Source: Patescibacteria group bacterium
Lineage (GTDB): Bacteria > Patescibacteriota > Patescibacteriia > UBA2591 > UBA6264
Length of the DNA stretch: 10,855 nucleotides
NCBI GenBank assembly: GCA_022572625.1
Contig: JACZVN010000005.1
Coordinates: forward strand, 1 to 10,855
Direction: 5' to 3'
Below the pieces are notes generated by a model. The model had not been told where the DNA came from and did no database searches. It saw only the letters and a list, made by a program, of their open reading frames with translations. A program made the translations under genes and the position numbers. Shown piece after piece: positions 1-6,863 of the stretch. Every line of letters starts with the position of its first letter. Position 1 is the stretch's first letter.

Positions 1-2
1 AT

Positions 3-257
3 TGGGACATTGGTATGGCCGTTGACGCCATTAAAGTGGCCAATAAATTAGATGTCATTGTTTTGGTCACCGGTGACGGAGATTTTATTCCTTTAATTTT
101 CTATTTACGAGAGAATAAGGGATGCCGGGTTGAGGTGATGGCCTTTGGGAAGACTACTTCAGGCAAACTGATTGAGTCAGCTGATGAATTTATTGACTTA
201 AGTAAGGATAAAAATAAGTTCTTAATTAAAAGGAAATTTATAATTAAAAAGAAGTAA
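3..257 (+). CDS. NYN-domain (LabA/DUF88-like) putative RNase, 3' end only
   Basis: This is the C-terminal part of a NYN-domain protein; its reading frame is open to the window's left edge, so the start is missing. The visible 84 residues begin with a WDIGMAVDAIK stretch, followed by a hydrophobic strand ending in the TGDGDF motif, then a VEVMAFG strand and a SADEFIDLS segment. That order is typical of the second half of LabA/DUF88 NYN domains, which have a PIN-like nuclease fold. The Asp residues of the AVDAIK and GDGDF segments would be part of the acidic metal site. The family is thought to act on RNA, but the substrate is unknown. The tail is lysine-rich (KRKFIIKKK). It ends 13 nt before pnp, so the two are probably co-transcribed. 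The first acidic residues lie outside the window, so catalytic competence cannot be judged. Confidence 0.85.
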   Translation, partial: WDIGMAVDAIKVANKLDVIVLVTGDGDFIPLIFYLRENKGCRVEVMAFGKTTSGKLIESADEFIDLSKDKNKFLIKRKFIIKKK

Positions 258-270
258 ACAATATATATTT

Positions 271-2499
271 ATGCAATTTGAAACTGAAATAGGAGGAAAA
301 AAATTAATTGTTAAAATCGGCGATTTAGCTAATCAAGCCAATGGCAGTTGTGTTGTCCAATACGGAGAGACAACTGTTTTAGGTACAGCGGTAATGGGGG
401 ATGAAGAAAAGGAATTAGATTATTTCCCTTTATCGGTTGAATATGAAGAGCGGTTTTATGCCGCCGGCAGACTTAAAGGTTCACGTTTTATTAAACGCGA
501 GACTAGACCGCCCGATGAAGCAATTTTAACTGCTCGTTTAATTGATCGCACTATCAGGCCTCTTTTTGATTCTGAAAGCCGCCGGGCGGTTCAGGTTATT
601 TTAACGGTTCTTTCTTTTGATTCAGAAAATGATGCAGATATGGTCGCCTTATACGCCGCTTTAATTGCTTTATCAATTTCTGATATTAATTGGGATGGCC
701 CAGTCGCTGGAGTAAGGGTGGCTAGAATTTTAGCCAATGATTCAGAATCAGCTGTTAAATCAGGATCGGGAAGCGAATGGATTTTAAATCCAAGTTATGA
801 AGAAAGAGCTAATAGTGATTTAGATTTAGTTATTTGCGGAACTGACAATCGAGTGGTAATGGTTGAGGCTGAATCAAAGGAAGTTACGGATGAAGTCATG
901 CTTGAAGCGATTAAATATGGAACTAAACATTTTGATAAAATTAATCAATTTATTAAAGAAATTCAGGAAAAAGTCGGCAAAACAAAAGTGTCTCAAATCA
1001 ATGAGGTTCCCACCGATGAAGATATGGCTAAAGAAGAGGTTAAAAAAATGACTGAGGAGCTAGTCAAAGCTGAAGCGCCAAAATATCTTTTTGAAAAAGT
1101 TTTAAAAACCAAGGAAGATAGAATTGGCGCGGCAAAAAAAATAAGGGATCGGTTGGAGGAATTTCTAATTGAAAAAAATATCGGTAAAGAAAAAAGAATT
1201 AAGGCTATTAATTATGCTAATAAGTTAATTTATAACCAAGTTTCCCAGGCTATTTTAGATGATGGAAAACGGATTGACGGCCGGGCGATGGATGAACTTA
1301 GGCCGCTGATCAGTCAAGTGGGAATTCTGCCGCGGGTTCATGGTTCAGGACTATTTTCTCGTGGAGAGACTCAGATTCTTTCGGTGGTTACATTAGGTTC
1401 ACCCGGTGATGAGCAATACTTAGATACTATGGAAGAAAAAAGTAAAAAGCGTTTTATGCATCATTATAATTTCCCGCCTTTTTGTTCAGGAGAAGTAAAA
1501 AATGCAAGATTTACTTCTCGTCGAGAAATTGGCCATGGAGTTTTAGGCGAAAAGGGTATTTTACCGATTCTGCCAGACCAAGAGGTATTCCCTCACACGA
1601 TCAGAATTGTTTCTGAAGCGCTTTCTTCCAATGGTTCAACTTCAATGGCGGCAGTTTGTTCTTCGGTTTTAGCGGCGATGGACGCGGGTATTCCAATTAA
1701 ACGTCCGGTGGCCGGCATTGCCATTGGTTTAGCTTCAGAAGAGGATGAAAAAGGAATTAAACGTTATAAGATTCTGACTGATATCCAAGATTTAGAGGAT
1801 GGACATGGAGGGATGGATTTTAAGATTATTGGTTCAAGTCAAGGGATTACGGCCATGCAGATGGATACTAAAACTAAAGGATTAACCTTTGATATTATTA
1901 AAGATACTTTTACGGCTTCATCTAAGGTCAGGGCTGAGATTCTTAAACAAATGAGCCAGGCTATTAAAGAACCAAGAGCTAATTTATCCCCCCATGCGCC
2001 CAAAATTGTTGTTTTCAAGATTGATCCAGATAAAATTAGAGAAGTGATTGGCCCGGGCGGTAAAATGATTAATAAAATTATTGATGAAACTGGCGCGGCC
2101 ATTGATATTGAACAAAATGGAACTGTTTCCATTACTTCCGCCGATGATGAATCATTAAAAAAAGCCGTTACCTGGGTTAAGGATATTACGCGTAAATTTG
2201 AGGTTGGCGAAATGTTCCAGGGAAAGGTGACCAGGATTATGGATTTTGGCGCTTTTATTGAACTTGTTCCTGGTCGAGAAGGTATGGTTCATGTTAGTGA
2301 AATGGCCGAAACACACGTTGATCACCCAAACGATGTAGTTAAGGTAGATGATATTGTAAAGGTAAAGATAATTGAAATTGATAAGATGGGAAGAGTTAAT
2401 CTAAGCATGAATACTGATAAGACATCTTATCGTCCGCGTCCTGCTCCACGCAAATCATTTAATTCAAGGGGTTCAAGAGATAGGGGTCCTAGAAGATAG
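271..2499 (+). CDS. pnp: Polyribonucleotide nucleotidyltransferase (PNPase)
   Basis: This is a 742-residue, full-length PNPase, the phosphorolytic 3'-5' exoribonuclease that degrades mRNA in the cytoplasm and can also add tails. Domain order is RNase PH 1 (about 1-145), a helical region (about 205-310), RNase PH 2 (about 325-555), KH (about 577-640, GPGG loop at 594-597) and S1 (about 645-715, beginning GKVTRIMDFGAFIE). The FIKRETRPPDEA loop at 73-84 matches the RNA-contact loop of the first PH domain. Asp510, Asp516 and Lys518 align with the catalytic Asp486/Asp492/Lys494 of E. coli PNPase. A Ser/Gly-rich insertion of roughly a dozen residues lies near 154-168. The C-tail after S1 (716-742) is rich in Arg, Pro and Ser, which may help hold RNA. 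The ATG start gives the expected N-terminus, but no SD precedes it. Confidence 0.98.
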   Translation: MQFETEIGGKKLIVKIGDLANQANGSCVVQYGETTVLGTAVMGDEEKELDYFPLSVEYEERFYAAGRLKGSRFIKRETRPPDEAILTARLIDRTIRPLFDSESRRAVQVILTVLSFDSENDADMVALYAALIALSISDINWDGPVAGVRVARILANDSESAVKSGSGSEWILNPSYEERANSDLDLVICGTDNRVVMVEAESKEVTDEVMLEAIKYGTKHFDKINQFIKEIQEKVGKTKVSQINEVPTDEDMAKEEVKKMTEELVKAEAPKYLFEKVLKTKEDRIGAAKKIRDRLEEFLIEKNIGKEKRIKAINYANKLIYNQVSQAILDDGKRIDGRAMDELRPLISQVGILPRVHGSGLFSRGETQILSVVTLGSPGDEQYLDTMEEKSKKRFMHHYNFPPFCSGEVKNARFTSRREIGHGVLGEKGILPILPDQEVFPHTIRIVSEALSSNGSTSMAAVCSSVLAAMDAGIPIKRPVAGIAIGLASEEDEKGIKRYKILTDIQDLEDGHGGMDFKIIGSSQGITAMQMDTKTKGLTFDIIKDTFTASSKVRAEILKQMSQAIKEPRANLSPHAPKIVVFKIDPDKIREVIGPGGKMINKIIDETGAAIDIEQNGTVSITSADDESLKKAVTWVKDITRKFEVGEMFQGKVTRIMDFGAFIELVPGREGMVHVSEMAETHVDHPNDVVKVDDIVKVKIIEIDKMGRVNLSMNTDKTSYRPRPAPRKSFNSRGSRDRGPRR

Positions 2500-2530
2500 T
2501 AGGAGATAAATAATATTATTATATTAGATT

Positions 2531-2536
2531 TATAAT
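2531..2536 (+). promoter_or_regulatory. Possible -10 element upstream of the sugar-enzyme gene
   Basis: A perfect TATAAT hexamer lies in the 45-nt gap after pnp, the longest gap in the window. Transcription from it would start about 7 nt downstream, almost at the ATG at 2545, giving a near-leaderless mRNA. There is no recognisable -35 box at normal spacing and no extended -10 TG. The region is nearly all A/T, so the hexamer could be chance. An AT-only 12-bp palindrome at 2509-2520 precedes it. Confidence 0.22.
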
Positions 2537-2544
2537 AAATTTTT

Positions 2545-3591
2545 ATGGCCAAAGAACAAAAATTTTATCCCGGAGAAAAAAAGAATATTTTAATTACGGG
2601 CGGCGCCGGTTTTTTGGGTTCACATTTATGTAATCAATTGATAAAGGAAAATAATGTGATTTGCCTAGATAATCTGATCGGCGAGAGAGATATTAATAAC
2701 ATCAAGCCGCTTTTACAAAATCCAGGGTTTCAATTTATTAAACATGATATTAATTTACCGATAGATTTTAAGCAGTTTCCAGAATTAAAAAAGTTTAAAA
2801 TTGATATTCAGGGTATTACTGAGATTTATCATTTAGCCTGCCCCACATCAGCTAAGAATTTTGACCAATTACGAATCCAAACACTTTATGCCAATTCTAT
2901 TGGCATAATTAATATTTTAGAGCTGGCTAAATTTTATAAAGCTAAAATGCTTTTTACTTCTTCTTCAGTAGTCTATGGTGGACGGAAAGATGATCAATCT
3001 TCTTTTAAAGAAAGTGATTTTGGCTCAGTAAATTTTACCAGTCCGAGAGCCTGTTATGACGAAGGTAAAAGGTTTGCTGAAACATCTATTATTACTATGG
3101 CGGAAATGTATAACTTGGATGCTAAGATTGTTCGTATTTTTAGGACTTATGGTCCGCGTCAAGCTCTTTTTGACGGTCAAATGGTTCCGGATTTTGTCCT
3201 GCAAGCCCTAAATGATAAACCCCTAATTATTTATGGAGATGACAGTTTTTCCACTTCCCTTTGTTATGTTGATGATATTCTAGAAGGAATGCTTAAAGTG
3301 ATGGATTCATCAGAAAAAGGGCCAATTAATTTAGGAGAAGAAACATCACATAAATTAGTTGATTTAGGTAAGAAGATTATTGAATTTACTGGATCTAAAT
3401 CAGAAATTGAATTCAGACCGGCTTTAGAATTTATGACCCCCTTGGGTTTACCAGATATTACTTTAGCTAAAGAAAAATTAGATTGGTTTCCGGTAACCAA
3501 TCTGGAAACGGGTTTAAAAAAGTTGATTGATTATGTTAAAGCTAATAGAATATTGCTTCAACCATTGATTAATAAATATGACCAAGAATAA
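2545..3591 (+). CDS. NAD-dependent epimerase/dehydratase (extended SDR, nucleotide-sugar enzyme)
   Basis: This 348-residue extended short-chain dehydrogenase/reductase probably converts an NDP-sugar using bound NAD. The Rossmann motif is GGAGFLG (Gly19, Gly22, Gly25), a DN pair follows the second strand (near 42-43), and the catalytic YxxxK is Tyr171/Lys175. The YHLACP, SPRACYDEGKR, RIFRTYGPR and LCYVDDILEGM segments most resemble UDP-glucuronate decarboxylases (UXS) and dTDP-glucose dehydratases. However, the TSE-VYG motif of those enzymes reads SSVVYG here: the catalytic Glu position is Val142, as in 4-epimerases. The C-terminal substrate motif is also altered. The exact reaction is therefore open: epimerase, decarboxylase-like or other. 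Its last 14 nt overlap the next gene, a glycosyltransferase, consistent with supplying a sugar donor. Confidence 0.9.
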   Translation: MAKEQKFYPGEKKNILITGGAGFLGSHLCNQLIKENNVICLDNLIGERDINNIKPLLQNPGFQFIKHDINLPIDFKQFPELKKFKIDIQGITEIYHLACPTSAKNFDQLRIQTLYANSIGIINILELAKFYKAKMLFTSSSVVYGGRKDDQSSFKESDFGSVNFTSPRACYDEGKRFAETSIITMAEMYNLDAKIVRIFRTYGPRQALFDGQMVPDFVLQALNDKPLIIYGDDSFSTSLCYVDDILEGMLKVMDSSEKGPINLGEETSHKLVDLGKKIIEFTGSKSEIEFRPALEFMTPLGLPDITLAKEKLDWFPVTNLETGLKKLIDYVKANRILLQPLINKYDQE

Positions 3592-4267
3592 GAATTATCA
3601 GGTTGCGGTTATTATCCCGGCCTATAATGAAGAACAAACAATTAGAGCGGTGATTAGCGATGTGCAAAAAATAGTTAATCAGATAATTGTTATCGATGAC
3701 GGGTCAAATGATCAAACCAGTGAAATCGCCGAAAATATGGGGGTAAAAGTTTATCGGCATATGTTTAATTTAGGATTAGGAGCAACATTGATTACCGGTT
3801 TTGCCGCTGCTCTTAAAAATAAGGCTGACATTATTGTGACTATGGATGCAGACGGACAACATAAAGCGGAAAATATTGCTCAATTGATTAAGCCTATTAT
3901 TTCTCAGGATGCTGATATTGTGATTGGATCAAGGTTACTTTACCAGGGTAATCATTCAATGCCTGGCCGGCGACGTTTTTATAATCATCTGGCTAATTTT
4001 ATTACTTATCTAATTTATGGAATAAAAACAACCGACAGCCAGTCAGGATTAAGAGCTTTTTCTTCAGCGGCGTTAAAAAAAATAGAATTAACTAGCCAGC
4101 GTATGGAAATTTCATCGGAAATTTTCCGTGAAATTAAAGATAAGAATTTGCGCTTAGTTGAAGTGCCAATTCCGGCCATTTATACATCCTATTCATTATC
4201 CAAGGGGCAGAGTTTTACCACCGGCGTCAAAACCTTTTTTAGGTTAATTTTAAATAGATTAATATGA
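3578..4267 (+). CDS. Family 2 glycosyltransferase, DPM1/polyprenyl-phosphate sugar transferase-like
   Basis: This 229-residue GT-A fold enzyme likely transfers a sugar from a nucleotide donor, probably to a polyprenyl phosphate at the inner face of the membrane. It opens with VIIPAYNEE, has the IDDGSND nucleotide-binding motif (about 39-45), the metal-binding DAD at 90-92 within TMDADGQH, and a SQSGLRAF segment (about 154-161) where DPM1-like enzymes place their acceptor-side loop. It ends without a transmembrane segment, unlike GtrB-type members, so it is probably peripheral. The ATG lies inside the 3' end of the upstream sugar-enzyme gene (14-nt overlap), and its TGA overlaps the ATG of the next gene, a small membrane protein. 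That arrangement implies translational coupling and possibly a complex. Donor and acceptor cannot be read from the sequence. Confidence 0.93.
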   Translation: MTKNKNYQVAVIIPAYNEEQTIRAVISDVQKIVNQIIVIDDGSNDQTSEIAENMGVKVYRHMFNLGLGATLITGFAAALKNKADIIVTMDADGQHKAENIAQLIKPIISQDADIVIGSRLLYQGNHSMPGRRRFYNHLANFITYLIYGIKTTDSQSGLRAFSSAALKKIELTSQRMEISSEIFREIKDKNLRLVEVPIPAIYTSYSLSKGQSFTTGVKTFFRLILNRLI

Positions 4268-4602
4268 TTTTGATTCAGATTTTATTTATTATTTTAATTC
4301 TATTTATCCTTAGCCGGTTATTAATACGGTTAAAGAGTCATCAGGTCAGTATTTTGAATTTTTTAATTTGGTTGATTTTTTGGATTGGAGCTGGAGTGAT
4401 TGTACTTTATCCAGAAGCGACAAATTTCTTAGCCCGTTTATTGGGCGTTGGCCGCGGAGCAGACGTAATTATTTATTTTTCTTTAATTTTATTATTTTAT
4501 TTTATTTTTTATTTAACAGTCCGTTTAAGGGTAATCGAGCGGCAAATAACGGAAATAGTCAGAAAAATTAGCCTGGAAAAAGAAGAAAAAAGGCGAAATT
4601 AA
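4264..4602 (+). CDS. DUF2304 family small membrane protein
   Basis: This 112-residue protein has three predicted transmembrane segments (about 2-20, 31-49 and 67-87) and a charged cytoplasmic tail. The GVGRGADVIIYF motif at 61-72 and the following VRLRVIERQITEIVRKISL stretch are the hallmark of DUF2304. Members are often found beside GT2 glycosyltransferases, as here. The start codon overlaps the GT2 stop (ATGA), so its translation is likely coupled. Because the GT2 has no membrane anchor of its own, a role as membrane partner is reasonable, but this is inference and the molecular function of DUF2304 is not established. The tail ends in a KEEKRRN-type charged cluster. Confidence 0.87.
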   Translation: MILIQILFIILILFILSRLLIRLKSHQVSILNFLIWLIFWIGAGVIVLYPEATNFLARLLGVGRGADVIIYFSLILLFYFIFYLTVRLRVIERQITEIVRKISLEKEEKRRN

Positions 4603-4619
4603 TTTAATTAATTTAATTA
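4597..4619 (+). repeat. Short AT tandem repeat (AATTAATTT, about 2.5 copies)
   Basis: The 9-nt unit AATTAATTT occurs twice in a row and then breaks off after AATTA. It spans the DUF2304 stop codon and nearly all of the 20-nt gap before lepB. It contains no SD-like sequence. It may simply be low-complexity spacer, but it keeps the lepB start region unstructured. Confidence 0.5.
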
Positions 4620-4622
4620 TAT

Positions 4623-5249
4623 ATGTCTGAACTAGAAACTTTTAATGCCCTTAAAGATGATGAAGTTGATAAAAAAAAGTTTTTTTCTAATTGGCCTCCT
4701 TTTTTAATTTTTCTTTTTGATTTAATTAAACTAGTGGTCCTGGCCTTTATTATTGTCTGGCCGATCCATTATTTTATTTTTCAGCCATTTTATGTGGTCG
4801 GGCCGTCAATGGAGCCCAATTTTTATAATCAAGAATATTTAATCATTGAAAAAATAAGTTATCGTTTTAATGATCCCCAAAGAGGGGAAGTGATTATTTT
4901 TCGATCATTGGCTAATCATAAAGATTATTTAATTAAGAGAATAATTGCTTTACCTTTAGAAAGAGTAGTGGTAAAAGGAGGTAGAATTTATATCTATAAT
5001 GATTTATTCCCTCAAGGATTAACTTTGAATGAAGAAAAGTATTTATTTCCCGGAACAACCACCCCTGGAGACATTGACGTTGAATTATTAACTGATCAAT
5101 ATTATGTCTTAGGAGATAACCGAAATATGAGTTTGGATTCAAGGGTATTTGGACCAATAAAACAAGAAGATATTACTGGCCGAGCTTGGTTTAAAGGTTG
5201 GCCATTTAAAAATATGGGATTAATTAAAATGATAGTTTTTACTTATTAA
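4623..5249 (+). CDS. lepB: Signal peptidase I
   Basis: This 208-residue type I signal peptidase removes signal peptides from exported proteins at the outer face of the cytoplasmic membrane. A charged N-terminus is followed by one transmembrane segment (about 28-50). The nucleophile is Ser62 in VGPSMEPN and the general base is Lys105 in YLIKRIIALP. The GDNRNMSLDSRVFG box (164-177) is the family's conserved region E. The length is normal for a compact Gram-positive-like or CPR enzyme with a single anchor. Codons 16-22 contain a run of eight A, one G and seven T, a possible slippage site. The ATG at 4623 is the only start that gives a proper cytoplasmic N-terminus, and there is no SD. It lies 20 nt after DUF2304 and 17 nt before hisS, within the same run. 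Confidence 0.96.
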   Translation: MSELETFNALKDDEVDKKKFFSNWPPFLIFLFDLIKLVVLAFIIVWPIHYFIFQPFYVVGPSMEPNFYNQEYLIIEKISYRFNDPQRGEVIIFRSLANHKDYLIKRIIALPLERVVVKGGRIYIYNDLFPQGLTLNEEKYLFPGTTTPGDIDVELLTDQYYVLGDNRNMSLDSRVFGPIKQEDITGRAWFKGWPFKNMGLIKMIVFTY

Positions 5250-5266
5250 ATAAAAATAAAATAATT

Positions 5267-6856
5267 ATGCCAAAGAAAAAGATATTAAAAAAGAAAAAAA
5301 AGTCTTTGGTCACTAAAGTGGCAACAAAAAAATTAAAGAAGAAAAAAGTATTCAAAAAACTTTCTTTTTTATCAAAATTAAAGAAGACTAAGCAAAAGAA
5401 AAAAAAGCGGTTAAATAAAGTTGGATCTAAGAAAAAAACGCAAGTAAGAAAGACTAGCGTAAGAAAAACGCGAGTAAAAAGAGTTCCCGGCTTAGGCCAA
5501 AGATTAACTAGGGCTAAAATTATTTTAGAGAAAGAAAAAGAAGAACAAAAGGAATTGCTTAAAAAGTTTGAATTACATATTTTACGGGGCATGCAGGATA
5601 TTTTGCCTGAGAAAATGAGATATTGGGATCACGTAATTAAAAAATTAGTTGAATTAAGTGAAAGTTATGGCTTTAAGAAAATTATCCTTCCGATTATTGA
5701 AAGAAGAGAGCTTTTTGAAAGAGCGACGGGAATGACAACCGATGTAGTTGAAAAACAAATGTATCAGTTTAAAGATCGGGCCGGTAATCAAGTGGTACTT
5801 AGGCCTGAATTTACTCCTGGCGCTGCTCGGGCTTATATTGAACACGGCATGTTTAGTTTGCCTCAGCCAGTAAAATTATTTTATTTTGGCCCTTTATTCC
5901 GTTATGAACGTCCCCAAGCGGGACGTTATCGACAGTTTCATCAGTTTGGCCTCGAAGTTATAGGATCAGAAAAGCCAGTAATTGATGCTCAGCTTATTTT
6001 ATTTTCTCAAACCCTATTTAATAATTTGGACTTGAAAATAAATATTCAGGTTAACAGTTTAGGTTGTTTAGAATGTAGAAAACCATATCGCTCAAAACTA
6101 GTAAATTATTTTAAACACAAAAAAAGATGGCTCTGTCCTGATTGTCACCGGCGGCTTATTAAAAATCCTTTAAGAATTTTAGATTGCCAAAAAGGATCCT
6201 GTCAAAAACTTATTCAACAGGCCCCGCAGTTAGTTGATAATTTATGCGATGATTGTCAAGATCATTTTGTTAAAACATTAGAATATTTGGATGAAGCAAA
6301 TGTTGTATATAGTTTAAATCCTTATTTAGTGAGGGGTTTAGATTATTATACTAGAACGGTGTTTGAGTTGTGGCCGAATCGTTCCCAGACAGATAAAGAA
6401 ACCAATAATTCATTTGGTTCTCAAAGTGCCTTAGGGGGCGGTGGAAGATATGATAATTTAATAGAAGGATTAGGCGGAAGATTAACTCCGGCTTCTGGTT
6501 TAGCTTATGGAATAGAAAGAATAGTAGAGGAACTTAAGATTCAAGAAATTAGAGTTCCTAAAGTTCGACCGCCGCAGATTTTTATTGCTCAAATAGGAGA
6601 AAAAGCTTCTCGGCGGGCTTTAAAAATATTTAATGAGTTAAGACAAGAAAGGTTTAAATTAGCTGAGAATTTTGCTAAAGATAGTCTAAAAGCTCAAATG
6701 GAAATAGCTCATAAATTAGGGGTGAAATTGACTTTAATTATTGGCCAACAAGAAGCTTTAGATAAAACCGTTATCATTAGGGATATGAATACGGGAAATC
6801 AGGAGATCGTTGATCAGGACAAGGTAGCTAAAGAATTGAAAAAAAGATTGAAATAA
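5267..6856 (+). CDS. hisS: Histidyl-tRNA synthetase with lysine-rich N-terminal extension
   Basis: This class II synthetase charges tRNA-His. The core starts at about residue 104 (ILRGMQDILPE), where ordinary HisRS proteins begin. Visible parts are motif 1 (about 135-155), motif 2 (FRYERPQAGRYRQFHQFG, 211-228), the histidine-binding LVRGLDYYTRTVFE (354-367), GGGRYDNL (391-398), motif 3 (ASGLAYGIERI, 409-419) and the anticodon-binding domain (about 436-529). Eight cysteines in four pairs (267/270, 290/293, 307/312, 327/330) sit in the insertion domain and could bind zinc; such Cys-rich insertions occur in a subset of bacterial HisRS. The first ~103 residues are extra: 32 of the first 73 are Lys and 5 are Arg, followed by a charged helix (about 80-100). 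No in-frame ATG lies between 5267 and 5591, and starting at 5591 would cut the conserved RG motif, which supports the long form. Total length is 529, against about 420-430 for typical members. Confidence 0.96.
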   Translation: MPKKKILKKKKKSLVTKVATKKLKKKKVFKKLSFLSKLKKTKQKKKKRLNKVGSKKKTQVRKTSVRKTRVKRVPGLGQRLTRAKIILEKEKEEQKELLKKFELHILRGMQDILPEKMRYWDHVIKKLVELSESYGFKKIILPIIERRELFERATGMTTDVVEKQMYQFKDRAGNQVVLRPEFTPGAARAYIEHGMFSLPQPVKLFYFGPLFRYERPQAGRYRQFHQFGLEVIGSEKPVIDAQLILFSQTLFNNLDLKINIQVNSLGCLECRKPYRSKLVNYFKHKKRWLCPDCHRRLIKNPLRILDCQKGSCQKLIQQAPQLVDNLCDDCQDHFVKTLEYLDEANVVYSLNPYLVRGLDYYTRTVFELWPNRSQTDKETNNSFGSQSALGGGGRYDNLIEGLGGRLTPASGLAYGIERIVEELKIQEIRVPKVRPPQIFIAQIGEKASRRALKIFNELRQERFKLAENFAKDSLKAQMEIAHKLGVKLTLIIGQQEALDKTVIIRDMNTGNQEIVDQDKVAKELKKRLK

Positions 6857-6863
6857 CGATTTT

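Noticed and set aside
239..244. TATAAT upstream of pnp as a promoter
   Set aside because: It lies inside the NYN coding sequence (FII codons), has no -35 partner, and such hexamers arise easily in this composition.
863..1051. Second + frame open stretch inside pnp
   Set aside because: Out-of-frame shadow of the Lys/Glu-rich helical region of PNPase; low complexity and no domain.
1839..2132. Antisense open frame inside pnp, hydrophobic
   Set aside because: It lies opposite the end of the second RNase PH domain and the KH domain, which are highly conserved in the + frame. No start signal or recognisable family.
2509..2520. AATAATATTATT palindrome as a pnp terminator
   Set aside because: AT-only stem without a loop and without a following T tract; too weak for an intrinsic terminator.
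3264..3500. Antisense open frame inside the sugar-enzyme gene
   Set aside because: Shadow of a conserved SDR C-terminal region; no family similarity seen.
2545..3591. Firm naming as UDP-glucuronate decarboxylase
   Set aside because: Overall resemblance is good, but the catalytic Glu of the TSE-VYG motif is Val and the C-terminal motif differs, so only the family is called.
4671..4686. A8-G-T7 in lepB as an internal terminator hairpin
   Set aside because: The two arms are separated by a single base, so no hairpin loop can form; it is better regarded as a slippage-prone tract.
5267..5575. A separate small basic protein (ribosomal or histone-like) in front of hisS
   Set aside because: The basic stretch is in the same frame as HisRS with no stop between and no in-frame ATG before residue 109, so a fused extension is the simpler reading.
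5239..5592. Antisense open frame of 117 codons, very rich in Phe and Leu
   Set aside because: It is the complement of the lysine-rich hisS extension (AAA/AAG read as TTT/CTT). It lies against a well-supported gene and shows no domain.
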